NCBI GenBank assembly: GCA_023313575.1
Contig: JAJTTP010000002.1
Span: forward strand, 372,001 to 436,000
Length of the DNA: 64,000 bases
From: Eutypella sp. D-1
Taxonomy: Eukaryota > Ascomycota > Sordariomycetes > Xylariales > Diatrypaceae
Direction of reading: 5' to 3'
This document shows, one piece after another, positions 1 through 12,200 of the stretch. Numbering within the stretch: position 1 is the first letter of the stretch; each line of letters begins with the position of its first letter. The notes under the pieces were generated by a model. The model searched no databases. It saw nothing but the letters and a program-made list of their open reading frames with translations, and was not told where the DNA came from. Position numbers and translations under genes: made by a program.

Positions 1-1
1 C

Positions 2-1186
2 CAGGTCCCGCCCAACACGTCTACAAGCAACATCGAAGTAGAAAGCAAGTCCGGTGTAAAGATGGGAGACGTCGAGAACCAGGTCTGGTGGATATTAAGC
101 GTTTTGTGGGAGGACGACCGGGATCTCTTCTTAATGACCATGCCGCTACTGATTGATGAGCTGGGGAGACTGACCGAATCCGAGCCGCGGGCGAAAGACC
201 TCTTGTCCGCACACGTTGCTGATATCATAGGCGACCTAACAATACTCTCACTCTGTATGAATCAGCTCAACTTATTCCTGCCTTGGGCGAGGAGTTTCGA
301 AACAGAGATGGTCGATCGCAAAGACGCCATAAAAGCCGACTATGAGCGTCGGTTTCAAGTATGGCCTAAGATAAAGACCACCTTGTCTGAGAAACATCTG
401 ATGCAGGTGGCCAGGCTCGCCGATCCTGCCGATGGGAGGTTCGCATATCCTTTCGAGAAGCGGCGCACTAAGCAGAACGTAGAGGCACTTCAGCGGGCCG
501 AGCGGAATCTCGACGAGTTCTGGGCTGGAATTGACCGGCTTGTATACGAAAACTGTGGGAGTCTGGAGAACACTGCGGTCCGACACATCCTATCTCAGTC
601 GCGTATCATGCAGCGTACGGCAGACTGGGTTGAATCGGCTCCGTCTACGACTAAGCCGTCTGGGCGCGACACTGTATCAGATCCGGAGCTGACTAGTTTG
701 TATCAGCCTCTCTCCACGATCTACATTGGCAAGCGGGGCAGTGACAGTGGCCCCGAGACTCAAAAGTCTAAGTTTAAAGCAAAGACGCGAGACTCAACCA
801 GTAAAGCCGATGCACCAGCGGTTTCTGTTCCTTCTAACGAGAACCCCAATCCCGACCCCGAACCGGAATCCATTCCCGTAGACGCCCGTTCATTCAAGGT
901 TTTCCGGACGCTTTTCTTCAACCCCACCGTGACGTCATCTCCAGGCGAGGTCTCCTGGAACGACTTCCTGCACGCGATGACGTCGACGGGCCTGTTCGCG
1001 GCTGAGAAGCTCTACGGCTCCGCCTGGCAGTTCCAGAAGCTGGTGGGCGGCGACCAAAGCCGGATCCTGTTTCATGAGCCACACCCGCGGGGCAAGATTC
1101 TTTTCAGGACGGCAAGAAGACATGGCAGGAGGCTCAACCGGGCGTTTGGCTGGGTTGGGGATATGTTTGTTCTCAAGGAGAAGTGA
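2..1186 (+). CDS. 3' part of a fungal hypothetical protein (cut by window edge)
   Basis: The frame is open from base 2, ahead of the first ATG at 62, to the TGA at 1184-1186. The real gene therefore probably starts outside the window, and the ATG at 62 may be an internal Met. About 394 codons are visible. The N-terminal two thirds is helical and charged; a low-complexity Ser/Pro/Asn linker follows. The last ~100 residues form a conserved-looking block containing FKVFRTLFFNP, SWNDFLHAM, GSAWQF and FHEPHPRGK, ending in a basic RTARRHGRRLNRAFGW stretch. From memory this C-terminal block recurs in many expanded fungal hypothetical proteins; its function is unknown to me. No catalytic motif or membrane segment is visible. 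The next gene lies ~850 bp downstream in the same direction, with no sign of coupling. Confidence 0.75.
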   Translation, partial: QVPPNTSTSNIEVESKSGVKMGDVENQVWWILSVLWEDDRDLFLMTMPLLIDELGRLTESEPRAKDLLSAHVADIIGDLTILSLCMNQLNLFLPWARSFETEMVDRKDAIKADYERRFQVWPKIKTTLSEKHLMQVARLADPADGRFAYPFEKRRTKQNVEALQRAERNLDEFWAGIDRLVYENCGSLENTAVRHILSQSRIMQRTADWVESAPSTTKPSGRDTVSDPELTSLYQPLSTIYIGKRGSDSGPETQKSKFKAKTRDSTSKADAPAVSVPSNENPNPDPEPESIPVDARSFKVFRTLFFNPTVTSSPGEVSWNDFLHAMTSTGLFAAEKLYGSAWQFQKLVGGDQSRILFHEPHPRGKILFRTARRHGRRLNRAFGWVGDMFVLKEK

Positions 1187-2038
1187 GGGGGGCGTGGTTC
1201 ATGTTACGTGGGGTCGATATGTGGTGACTAGAACCAAGTGTTTGAGCAATGCAATTCAGTTTTCTGAGTCGTCACAACATTGCTAGATTTCTACGGAGAT
1301 TCGCCAAAATAAGTATTTCCAGTGATTGCTATCAATGAATCCTGACTTGGTTGGTTTGAACGTTACATGACATCCCCATCTAAATCACATGGGTTGAATC
1401 CGTCAGATGCAGAAAGTTGAGCTCACAGCCTTGTCACGATCATTCAGTATGACAGGGCCATATTTCCCCCTTCGCTATTTGATGGGCTGGTTTCCATGTG
1501 GTAGCTAACATGTCTTAAGAAACATGTTATATTATATAACGGGCAGGGACAGTGCGAAAGTGGAAACGATGAAATGGAATCTGCATTCACAAGGCCCTAT
1601 CACTGAACTGACGCTACGGTACTGGTGGATAGACAATCATCCGCAAGCCAGTGGATTCAATGTGTGTGAAAATGATGAAGAAGATTGAAGAAGCGGCGAA
1701 GTAGGTAATACAGGGCTAACTGTTCCAAGGGATGGCTATATTGAAGATGATTGGATCATTAATGGAGCTGTGTGCCCTGACACTATATTTGGGTCAAACC
1801 GACATATAACATGCATACTTACATGTAGGTAGGGAGGACTTCTTACCAACAGGCACAGCCTACTTTCTCAAGCTTGCTACCTAAATGTCTGCTTTTCCTC
1901 CCCCCGCCCCCCGTAGAATTTGGCGTTCGTACTGTTTTCAAGATAGCATACATGTCTTCATCTAGCTTTACGAGTCCTACTCCCCTAAAGCTCAATTAAT
2001 TAATCTCAAGAATATAAGACAACTAGAGGACAGATAGC
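1187..2038. other. intergenic spacer
   Basis: No convincing coding frame. It must hold the 3' region of the first gene and the promoter of the sulfotransferase-like gene. An AT-rich palindromic stretch near 1525-1540 (TTATATTATATAA) could act as a TATA-like element but lies ~500 bp before the next ATG. A short C-run is at 1900-1912. Confidence 0.5.
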
Positions 2039-3073
2039 ATGTTTCGCCTGCACTTGAATGGCTGGTTCTGCCAGCTGCTTGAACGTATCTACGCTCTCCC
2101 CGAGCCCCCTCCACGAAAACGCACAAAGCCCATGGAGGTGATCTGTGTTGGGTTGCCTCGTTGCGGTACTGAGTCCCTACAGCACGCCCTGCTGAAGTTG
2201 GGATATGACCATACCTGCCACGGATGGGACATCGTTCTAGAAGACCCAAGCTACTGCCAACAATGGGTACGGCTTTGTCGGAAGAAGTATTATCTTTTCT
2301 TATATGCCATTCTCTTTTCGAACCCCTACACAACTCCTGTTATTCTGTAGCGTGGCCGTAAACTGACCCACACTCTAATCGTCATTTTAGATGGTTCGGG
2401 CCGCTGAACGGTGAGAACAACATAACGGCAGCCGACTTTGACTCACTTATTGGCAATGCCGTTGCAGTCACGGATACGGCTTCGTCTGTCTTCGCGGCGG
2501 AAATGATTGCTGCCTATCCAGATGCCAAGGTCATATTGAACCAAAGGAAGAACATCGATGATTGGCACTACAGCATCACCAATACCCTTGCTCGTGCTGA
2601 TGGACATTGGCCTCTGTTCATCCTATCATGCTTAGGCCGCGAGTGCTTCTGGGCTTGGCATTCGCACGTGCGCTTCATGTACCCAGGCTTATTTCGAGCC
2701 CTGGACGGCAACATCAAGACCGGTATAGCGAGAAATGGGAAATGGGTGTATAGAGGTAAATCCACAGTCGACTATGAATCCCAAGCGCCATATTCTAACA
2801 CCAGTACTAGAGCATTATAACATGGTCCGTGGCCTTGTACCCAAGGAACGCCTGCTGGAATGGACGGTGGAAGATGGATGGGAACCTCTGTGCAAGTTCT
2901 TGGGGAAGCCTGTCCCGGAGGGCGAACCGTTTCCGAACACTAATGCGGCATCCGGTTGGAAGGGCCAGGAGACCAGAGAGATGAAGAGATTCTTGTACGG
3001 GGCTCTAGAGGGCCTAACTGTTCTTCTAGGTCTCGTAGCGGTTGTATCGGGTATTTTATACATGTACCTCTGA
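2039..3073 (+). CDS. P-loop sulfotransferase-like protein, C-terminally membrane anchored (Sulfotransfer_4 family)
   Basis: Predicted join(2039..2286, 2391..2755, 2805..3073), 293 aa. Intron 1 has a GTATTA donor and a TTTTAG acceptor (104 bp, phase 2). Intron 2 has a GTAAAT donor, a CTAAC branch site and a CCAG acceptor (49 bp, phase 1). Splicing restores one continuous family-like protein. The N-terminal part carries the P-loop/PAPS-type motif VGLPRCGTESLQHAL (about residues 35-50). The middle has AVTDTASSVFAAEMIAAYPD and KVILNQRKN. The third exon has VRGLVPKERLLEW and GWEPLCKFLGKPVP, all typical of fungal proteins often annotated as sulfotransferase or NAD-dependent epimerase-like. The last ~20 residues form a hydrophobic helix (LTVLLGLVAVVSGILYMYL), so the protein is probably tail-anchored with the enzyme domain in the cytosol. 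The substrate is unknown. The family call is firm and the sulfotransferase activity is inferred. Confidence 0.85.
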
Positions 3074-3502
3074 GTCTCTACTATTCACGCCAGTCACCAT
3101 TTTATTCTAGCCGTGGTGCTGTGGTATAAATGATTCTCGAAAGTTTTATTTTGCCTAGGTTATTATGGCCTGCATTCCGCGGCCGTACGTGCCAACGCGA
3201 CTATTAGCGACTAGCGAAACGAATAGGAGCAAATGGGGGCAAGAGAACGCCAGTTCGCTATAAGCATTGCTATGGTTCCAATATTATCTGGTGCTTATTT
3301 AACTACATTAATAGGACTGGAAATTACGATAACGGTAGAGTAACTATATGTATTATATACGAAAAGAACGCGAAAGAGTAAAGGCTTGTAGGGGGCAATT
3401 GTCTTATTGCCTAGGAGTTCTTCCCTGAATCCACACTACCTGCCATTCATTAGCCATCAGCCACAAATTCTAGTTCTGGTCTGCTAGATATTAGTATCCA
3501 CA
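3074..3502. other. convergent 3' intergenic region
   Basis: Lies between two convergent genes and must hold both 3' UTRs. It is AT-rich (for example around 3290-3365). No coding frame or clear repeat is visible. Confidence 0.5.
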
Positions 3503-4570
3503 CTAGGAAAACGGCTTGACCTGTTCTTCGCTCCAGTTCCAGAACTTCTCTGTCGAGCCATTCCCTCCTTGAGTCTCTGGCTTAGCTGCTGCCTCAAGGT
3601 CTTCACATATGGGATAGAAGCGCCCAAAGGGAGCCACATAACCCCCAGACTTCTCCAGCGTGACGTCAGGGGAGAGACCGGCCCAAAGCTGGGCGTATGA
3701 TCCATTGATGGCCGGATAGTTGAAGGGAGTAGTCAAGAGTCTGAAAATAAAGCCTTGCTCCCGGAAGAGATTCGTTCGGAGATTTCCTGGGTTGACGGCA
3801 AGACTAACAATGTTGTCGTAGCGCTTAGATGCCTCAATAGCATAGGCCCAGCTGCCGAACTTGCTGATACCATACCTGTACTTGCTCGGCTTCTCAATAT
3901 GGTAGTCCAAGTTATCTATTTGGAAGCCTGTGTTTTTCTCGCGGAACATCTCTGCTGCGAAAGACGAGAGAAACACGGCGCGGACGGTGTTCGGTGGTGT
4001 GGCCGGGTCTTTGGCAGTTGCAGTAAGAACCGGTGCCAGTAACTTGAAGAACAGGAAGGTCCCAAGGCAGTTGACTTGAAGATGTCTCTCGTAACCATAG
4101 GACGTCCTTACGGTTGGACCCTCAGGGCCTTGGAAGCCAGCATTGCTAAAGAGAACGTGCAGTCGCTGTTCGGCAGCTAAAAAGCGCTCGGCCGATGGCT
4201 TTATGGAAGCCAAGTCATCGAGATCTAGAGGCAGAAACACGAGGGAGCCTGAGGATTCAGGTACGACAGACTTGATTGAATTGATTGCCTCATTGACTCT
4301 GTCTTCCGAGCGGCCAGTCATGTAGACTTTTGCATTCTTCGAGTAAAGCAGATGCGACAGCTCCCGTCCGAGGCCCGAACTGGCGCCGGTTACCAGGTAG
4401 ACCTATGGAGACGGGGATCAAGTCAGACTACGTGGGTGCCCTACTGTATAAGCTATCTAGCAAGAGACATTGCGTACCTTGTCATTAAGATCGCCTACAT
4501 TTTTCTCGGTGAATTGGGGTTTCGGAGGGAAGAACTGTGTCAATGCTCTTGATAAGGCACCTGGAGCCAT
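3503..4570 (-). CDS. short-chain dehydrogenase/reductase (WW-oxidoreductase/retinol-dehydrogenase-like)
   Basis: Predicted complement(join(3503..4402, 4478..4570)), 330 aa. The 31-codon first exon (MAPGALSRALTQFFPPKPQF...) ends at a GTACGC donor; the second exon starts with VYLVTGASSGLG. The 75-bp intron is phase 0. The Rossmann NAD(P)-binding motif TGASSGLG is at residues 36-43, NAG of the central strand at about 118-120, the catalytic Ser at about 177-178 (VFLSS), and the YxxxK pair at Tyr208 and Lys212 (YGISK). The N-terminal FFPPKPxFTE lead is typical of fungal SDRs of this type. The substrate cannot be read from sequence; the family acts on small alcohols, ketones or lipids in the cytosol or ER. 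An ATG-initiated frame from 4321 exists but would lose the cofactor site, so the spliced upstream start is preferred. Confidence 0.9.
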
Positions 4571-7500
4571 TCTGTCTGGCTCGGAATCCGACTAGCAGGG
4601 TGAAGAATACAGTTCGGCGTTGATTTCACCCTAGTAGGCACGCACATAATGGATAAGTGGCAGAACCCTTCAGGATTTGATAAATGTAGTATTTTATAGG
4701 TATTACCGCCTTTGACTACCTTTGGTCATTGATCAGCCTACCCGCGAAACTATCCCTTACATGAGCAATATCCCTTGCATGCTAAGAGCATTTGAACACA
4801 CCATTGGCTCACAAGGTGTGTTATAACGACGTTTGCATTAAGGCATAATATCTACATATATCACGCTTGATTGTAACACACAGTTACACTGCAATAGCGA
4901 CAGGGTTCTATGTGCTACAACCCAAAGAATGCATGATAATGTCCTGTGACAAACTCATGGGCAAACACAAGTATATTTAGCCCGACTCGATGATGTGTCG
5001 GTGCAACGATGACTATTATGTTACTTTGCGTCTACACTCGTCGTAATGCGCAAATGATAAAGGTGATGTCACGGTCAGTTGAGCCTCGCTTAATAGGTGG
5101 AACTATTTTATGGTAGGGATGATTGGATCTAGTAGAGTAGGGGACCCTAAGTCCGGTGAGCGCCAGGGTACATAAGTAAGTATGGGACTAACTTTGATGA
5201 GAAAAGGATAGAAGCAATGATGTCGGTAAGGAATGCGGCACCTGGAGCGACAGAGGTCATCAATATGGTGTGTACGGACTCGCTGGGAGAGCAGTATAGG
5301 GTTGGGATACAGTGAATTTGACGCTCTGTTCACTCACTATTAGATATGGGCATACTAATCCTCATATATAGTATAATGGATCTAGCCCTAGATAGCTATC
5401 TCTAGGTACGATATTAGACGTCAACTCATTGGGGAGTTATGCCGTGTCCCATAGCCTTCGTATTTTTTGCGTTCAGTTGATTCGTAAGATAGATGACGGC
5501 CCGATATGCGGTGGGAGCAAGGATGAGTGATATTGTTCTGAATGGAGGAAAAGGTGATACGAGAATAAGAGGAAGTGACTACCTAGATATATTTACTAGC
5601 GGATCTCTCGGGGCAAGGTGGCTGAATCCTAGTACATCCTACCCCTATTTCGGCCCATTTTGGACACTCCTTAAATAGGGGCTGACTTAGACATGGCGAT
5701 ATGGGATGAAGGGTATGATATTGAACATCTCGAGACGAGAGTTAGTCATGATATCGAGGATGATATTATTATCACTAGAACCAAAGATGTCAACCACGTC
5801 ATAACCGCCAAGCCATCGACGAAGCTTCAGAAAAATGAAAGAGCCGACTCTTCTACTGAAATACAAGGTCGCACGATGCTGCGTGGATTGAACTTAGGGC
5901 AAGACTATCACTATAGAAATGCCTACAGACGGTGCATCAACGAGAACCAATGAGAGCACTAAGCTACTATCAAGTATACCGAGAGGACTGCTTTCACTTC
6001 CTGTCGTTTTATGTCCATCTCAAGGCCACTACACGATCCAGGCACGTCCACAAGCTCTTAAGTAAGAGGGCGACTTTGCTCGCCAGACCGCAAATGAGAC
6101 TCCTTCAAAGTCTCTCCTAGGAACTACCCAAGAATAGAACCATACAGCGTGCCCTTCAGCATGCAAATCTAACTTGCAAGCCGGCTGCTTTGGAGCTGGA
6201 ACAGAAGCTATAGACTCTGGAACGTCAAACTAGAGCTCACGTGAAAATGAAGCACAATGGCTTATTTAGCGAGATTTACATATATAATGCGCGCACAAGT
6301 GAAGACTTCGAAAGTACGGCAATGCATCGAGTTGCCTCGATGGGTATTCTCAGTGATAATCAGCCTTAAGGCTTCCCCGGGAGCGTCTTGCAGATCTCGC
6401 TTATAGGCCGATCATATCAAGTAGAAGTCATAGCACATTGAATATTCAAAGTCATTATTTCGTGTTGCACTTTTCTTTACACCCAGTTTAAGATCCCTAG
6501 CAAACATCTGGTACTGCATTGTAACTTCCTGATTGCCTAAATGGCGTGCTCTTCATATGGTATTGTAGCGTCGGTCGTCCACTGTAAGTAGTTAGTGCGC
6601 AAGCGGTCGCCGATTACTTGAGGCGGGTATGCTGCGATTGGAAAGATCGCCGTCGCTTCTTGTTGTCAATATTGATACGCTCTTTGGGTATACGTGCATG
6701 GACTATGCGGACCGAGCTTGAATGGCGCCGGGAAGCGGCGGCAACTGAATATGACTTTACCCGCGGGAGGTGGTCGTGATGCACGGAGCCCAACAAACAT
6801 AGGCCCTGGGCATTGCCGTCTAGATATGTATTGGGAATAGTAGTGGCTTATCAAATATTTACCAATACGAACACGGTACATGCCGCCAGGACCCTGTCAA
6901 TTGATAAACCTATCACGCCCTATATGAATTTAGCGTGTGATCGTGAACGCTTAAGCTTGGGCAAGTTCCGGTTTGTTCAAAAGGGATACATGGTCTTATA
7001 TGGGAAGTTGCGGTACAGAACTACAGTGCATGTTCACAAAATGCGAAAATTCCGTAGCAGGACGACATTTATCACGTACTCCGTACACAGTGACGCGTAT
7101 AATCACGGAAACGGCTGATCTACGTGAAAAGGCGGCATAAGATATCTTCCCGCCGTTGTGGAGACACACGGGGGGGCGATGATCAACCCCGCGTATAATT
7201 AGCATCCGGGTGGACTCCCGATAGGTTCGGTGCGATCAGATCAGCGTTTTGGCTTTGCCGATCGACTTCGCACGGATTACGAAAGGAATGAGAACAATTG
7301 GAAACGGCGGAAGCCCCCTTACAAAGGTGTTGAATGAAACATCTGTCGAAGAGCTAGCTATGGGATGGTGGGCTCGACTCTCGAGTCGATTGACTATTCC
7401 AGTATAGAGCAGAGCAGCCTACGTAACCGATTCAATTGCAGGTCAGGCTAATGAAGGCGGAGGGTTTCGAGAGCATTTGGTCTATGTGTGTATTCGTGAC

Positions 7501-7889
7501 TAGTCATAACCTGATCTATATGCAGTCTATGATGTTCGCATCGTACCATGCATCCACCAAGCTCATGCCATCGTCATGCACTTGTTGGGAGAGCTATATA
7601 CACTCAATAAGACAACTTTTCCCCGTAGCCCGCTACGCCATCAAAGTCGAGAGCCGAGAAGTTAGCCTGCCGTGAAAATGCCAAACGCCCGCCCCTAAGA
7701 CCTCCTCGCCAACGTCTCTTTTTGAAATGCCGCCTGCCCGTTGGTGACCGTAAATCCGACGCTCTAGTGGTATATGTGACGGTGTGCGTCGAATCGAGGA
7801 ATACGTAGAAGTAAAAGTACAATTGTAATAAGACTTGAAAATAGTCACAAAATCACAAAACGTAGCGGCGCCAAGGACCACGGAAGTGA
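4571..7889. other. 3.3-kb gene-poor block, probably degenerate sequence
   Basis: No frame longer than about 105 codons, no recognisable domain and no splice pattern linking the short frames. The first few hundred bases must contain the SDR promoter, and the last few hundred the 3' flank of the flavohemoglobin gene. Many TpA steps and stop codons in all frames would fit old transposon material mutated by RIP, but I could not identify the parent element. Confidence 0.45.
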
Positions 7890-9215
7890 TCACGCCTTGA
7901 ATTCGAAACTGCCGGTACTGTAGGCTTCAAAGTGAACTTGTGACTTGCTGACGTTGTTGGATGTCAAGAAGTTGTCCATTTCGAACATGAATTTGTCAGG
8001 CCCGCAGATGAGGTACTTGGTAGAGCCGTTCCGGAGGTATAGGTCCTCAGTCTTCACATACTTCAAGTCGACTCGGAAGTCGAAAGTGAAGGTTGACACA
8101 TCGCCGTCGGCCAGTCGCGTCTTGAAGAATGAGGTTCGTAAATTCGGATGCCGCGTCGCCAGATCTCGCACATTCTTCTCAAATGGGACTTGCGCCCGTG
8201 AACCGTGGACCCAGGAGATGGGCTTGTTGGGCTGCCTCTGCAACGTGGTGTTGAGAATTGAGATGAGCGGCGCGGCACCGATGCCAGCCGAGATGAGCAC
8301 AATCGGGACCGTGCTGGCCTCGTCGGGATCGTGGCAGAAGTCGCCCGCTGGATGAGTCAATTCGATCACATCGCCCACGTGCGAGTCGTCGATTAGCGCT
8401 GTGGACACGAGCCCTGGCCGCGAAGGATCTGATCCGTCGAAACCGCTGCCTGAGTTGCTGCTCACAGCCGTCGATGCCGAATTGTAACTCATGCGCATCT
8501 TGGAGTCAGTATCAGCAGAGGCTTCGAACCACTTCCCCATATACCGCTTCACCGTGATGCGGTATTGCTCCTTAGACGGCACGTTGCTGAGCGAATATTG
8601 CCGTATCTGAAAATAGGGGTTTCCCGGAACACGCATGCGCAGCGAAATGTATTGGCCTGGCTTAAACTCCGGTAGGGCGGTGCTGTCGACGGGCTTCAGA
8701 ATAAACGAGACGATATCGCCGTCGTCCGTTTCCTTTTTCTTCTCTCCAATCATAAACTTCCTCCAACCTGTCCAGGGCTCGAATTCCTTGTAGATTTGAG
8801 CCTCCCGGGTGCTCAGCATGCGGGACATGATCCAGTAGGCCTTGGTCCAGGCCAGCCGGACGTCGGTGGTCATGGCGGGTCCTAAGACTGCGGCGAATGC
8901 GCGCAGCAAGAACTTGCCCACAATGTCGTAATCCTCACCCTGGATGTTAAGGGATGCGTGCTTCTGCGCCACCCGTTCCATCATGGGGATAAGCTCGCTA
9001 ATGTGGGTGATATTCGACGCAAATGCAAGAATAAGGGAAGTCAGCGCCCGCGGCTGCGACCCGTTCTGCATGTTGACATTGTTGAAATAGTTGTTCAGCT
9101 CCGGATGATTCCGCAGCATGGACTTGTAAAAGACGGTGGCGATGTGTTCTCCATGTTCCTTGAGCGACGGTATCGTCGACCTGACCAGTTTGGTCTCTTG
9201 ATAGGAGAGAGACAT
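7890..9215 (-). CDS. flavohemoglobin / nitric oxide dioxygenase
   Basis: Uninterrupted 441-aa frame. The globin domain (about 1-145) has a B10 Tyr30 (VFYKSML), a candidate E7 Gln54 and proximal His86 (QKHASLNIQGEDY). The ferredoxin-reductase FAD domain has RQYSLS at 205-210. The NAD(P)H domain has SAGIGAAPLISIL from 309 and a C-terminal FEAYSTG. The family converts NO plus O2 to nitrate using NAD(P)H, heme and FAD, giving nitrosative-stress defence in the cytosol or mitochondria. Odd point: where family members usually run KRExxGxVSNxLHD, this protein has a ~40-residue Ser/Asp-rich insertion (about 225-268) before PGLVSTALIDD. The ATG at 9215 puts the globin A helix at the expected place. The gene stands alone between gene-poor blocks. 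Confidence 0.93.
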   Translation of the reverse strand: MSLSYQETKLVRSTIPSLKEHGEHIATVFYKSMLRNHPELNNYFNNVNMQNGSQPRALTSLILAFASNITHISELIPMMERVAQKHASLNIQGEDYDIVGKFLLRAFAAVLGPAMTTDVRLAWTKAYWIMSRMLSTREAQIYKEFEPWTGWRKFMIGEKKKETDDGDIVSFILKPVDSTALPEFKPGQYISLRMRVPGNPYFQIRQYSLSNVPSKEQYRITVKRYMGKWFEASADTDSKMRMSYNSASTAVSSNSGSGFDGSDPSRPGLVSTALIDDSHVGDVIELTHPAGDFCHDPDEASTVPIVLISAGIGAAPLISILNTTLQRQPNKPISWVHGSRAQVPFEKNVRDLATRHPNLRTSFFKTRLADGDVSTFTFDFRVDLKYVKTEDLYLRNGSTKYLICGPDKFMFEMDNFLTSNNVSKSQVHFEAYSTGSFEFKA

Positions 9216-12200
9216 TGTGGAGGCTGAAGTCGTATCCTGATTGATTACCTACTTGACGTGCGGGAATTTGTGCAGTCGCAATACTCATATGGGTGCACAC
9301 CGTAGTTCCGAGTTGTCCGGATCCGAATCGGAATATTCGATCTGCGCCGCTAGAATTGAAGATAAGGATTAATTGTCAGGATCCGCAAACGTTAAGCACA
9401 GGGCACAGCAACGGCAGCGTATACACACTCCTAATAGAGTAAGGCTATAGAAGGAAGGTCGAATCGCCAAAAAGATCTTCTCATCAAGAAGAGGCCAACC
9501 GTACGACTCCATCTTTTCGAGAAGAACCCTTCGCTATTTCTACGATGCTCGAACCCCCACATATCGCTTTAGCGTAGCCCTGGAGAAAAATCAAAAAAAG
9601 GTAGAGAACGCTGAGAGGCTACCGAGCTATCCACAATATCCTAGATCTTGAGTTTTAGGCTCTCATCAGGGGGCCCTAAAAGGCCCCAAAGGCCCCAAGG
9701 GGGGCCACCTTGGAAAACATACGATATGACGGAACGTGTGGGGGGCTGCCTAACGCACGTGAGAACCCCTGTAGCCTGTAAGCCTGGGATTAATCGCCCG
9801 TTCCCACCAATTATGCATCGCGGACGTGGCCGATAAGCATTGTGAAATACCATTTGCGATGTGGAGGGGGTTCTCGAATTTCGGCAAATATCACGATAAG
9901 AGCCGGTCTATAAGGCTCGGGACCCGAAGTCCGATGTTATAAAAACCTCAGCTATAACAGGACCCTGATTTTGAACCGATCTGTGCGTGGGCTGACGGTC
10001 GCACGTTTTCTTACAGGACAGCATGACAGAATGCCACCGTCCAAAGCCACGCCTACTTTGAAAGCCACGCGAGCAGAAATTTTGACGGTGAACATGTCTT
10101 GATAACCGAAAGCGGGTAGTGACTATTATGCAAAGATCTTAAAGAAGACTACTCGGTCCAAAAACCATTTCGTCAAGCGGCCGATTTGTCCAAGGATGTT
10201 GATCGCGGACTTTCGTCAAATTGCCCATTCACATCCCGTATAGCTCAAAGATAGCTAGCAATCAGACTCGGCGGCTACTACAATAGTTCGCCTAGATTGA
10301 TCAACTAGAACACTTCTAGGCTGTTCGGATCCCCGCGACATTGCCATGACGCCTTCCAACTGGCAGGACAACTTCCGCGACGGGCTCGTAAGCTGAAAGT
10401 TTAGTGCTAAGATACATACGTCCATAGTTATGTGGCGACGTCAAGTTCACCTTTGGTTCATTCCTCAATGGCGGAATTAGAACATGTAACTAATGCCACC
10501 ACCACTTGTCACTCACATGGCGCAGCTTTTCTGCCGGCGACCACCACGGAAGGTTCCCGCAAGCCCTGAGACAGATACCGGAGAGCCGGGCTCGAGTCGG
10601 CATATGGCTCGGGTTGCTCGTAGAGTTATTTCGGTCTGCTCATAAAATTCGAGCCCCCGCCAAGGTTTCCCTGAATAAATCACTCACTTTCCTACCCTGT
10701 TCAATATGCCTGTAGACCTGCAGAATCCACAGCTGTGGTAAAGTCAAACCGGGTACAAGGGAACATAGTATGCACATGTGGTATTCACACAATTCTCCGA
10801 CTCATGTCGTGTTACATCGGGCCAAAAATAGTCTCGTCGTACTGTGTCTGTTGAGCTCGGAAAAGTCCAAGTGTGGTTGGGCCGCCTTCGCACCGTGCTG
10901 GCACTACTTGTTTGGTTTGCGGATAACGGGGAGCACGGAGATATGTAGCCTAATATGTAGGAAGAAGACGGACACAGGTTGGGTTGGATTGGGCTTCGTC
11001 GCTTGCGCTGGACTTTGGAAGTTCGTCTTAATGCTAATCAACTAATAACTGGCGAAGAGTTCGAACGAGCATGGATGCTAGATCTAGACCCTGACCTTTC
11101 AAGGGCCTTTCAAAAGGTCACAACAGGGTTCCATAGATCGGATCTACTGTTCTCCACATAGAACTACAACCCCTGTTCGGCTATAATACAGCCCCCACGC
11201 ATAGACGAACCAGGGACCGTAGCAACATAAATGGATACAGTACATACATAAGAATTCACGAAGATTTAATTAATGCAGAACATAAATACCTAGTGCTCGG
11301 GCGCTCCCTAGCTAGCGAACGTGACGCCACCGCTCGCTCAATGACCAAGCCTACAGCCGTCGAGGAGTAGTCGGCGTTCCATGAGGTTGAGAAAGGTATA
11401 CATTATGTAAGACTTGCGGCTCATGGTACGATGCCGTGGCCTTCTGTGCTATTGCAAGATATGCCAACGTGACCAAGTGTCTTCTCTCTTCCTAGTCTAG
11501 ATCCGTTGTTTCAGGACGTGTCTGGGCACGGTTGGAGACTATGAAATGATCATCTCATGCAATTCCCGTTTCACTCCATTGAATTACACTATCAGAGGCC
11601 TTTTCAAATGGATACGAGACCCGTGTCGTGGATTATCAACAGTGTTGTGATAGGCCCAGCAATTTGGTGCTAACGTCTAGGGTTCTTCTTCGCCAAGCAT
11701 GGACAAGCTTCTCGGCTGCCTTGGGTAGAAGAAAGGGGGCTTGTTCTTGGCCTTCTGCGTGTGCACTAAAAATAGTCAACCATCGAGAAAAATTCCTATA
11801 ATCTTATCTCGTTGCTGAGTAGCGCCTCGGGCATAAATTGCGAGGATAGGGTGGGCGTTGTTTCGTTTCCGATAGCCCAAGCGCTTTTCGGAAATTCTTG
11901 CGAGTCGAATACATAATGGATTGATAATAACAGGTTCACGCAATGGCTATAATTGTGGTCGGGTTTATGCGAAGAGAGGGTCTTGTGCTCTGACAGATAT
12001 CACGTCCATAGGGAACGCGTGCCGACTTGCTACGCATCCACCACTGAAAAGCATGGGCCATTCCTTGCAGAAACGCATTGCTGGTTCTAGAAAAACTTGA
12101 AACGGTGCAAAGGTGTCTATTACGCGTGCCAACAGGACTGCAGAAACAGGGATCATGCCTCGTCACCGAATATTCGGTACATCGGGATTGGAGGGTGGCT

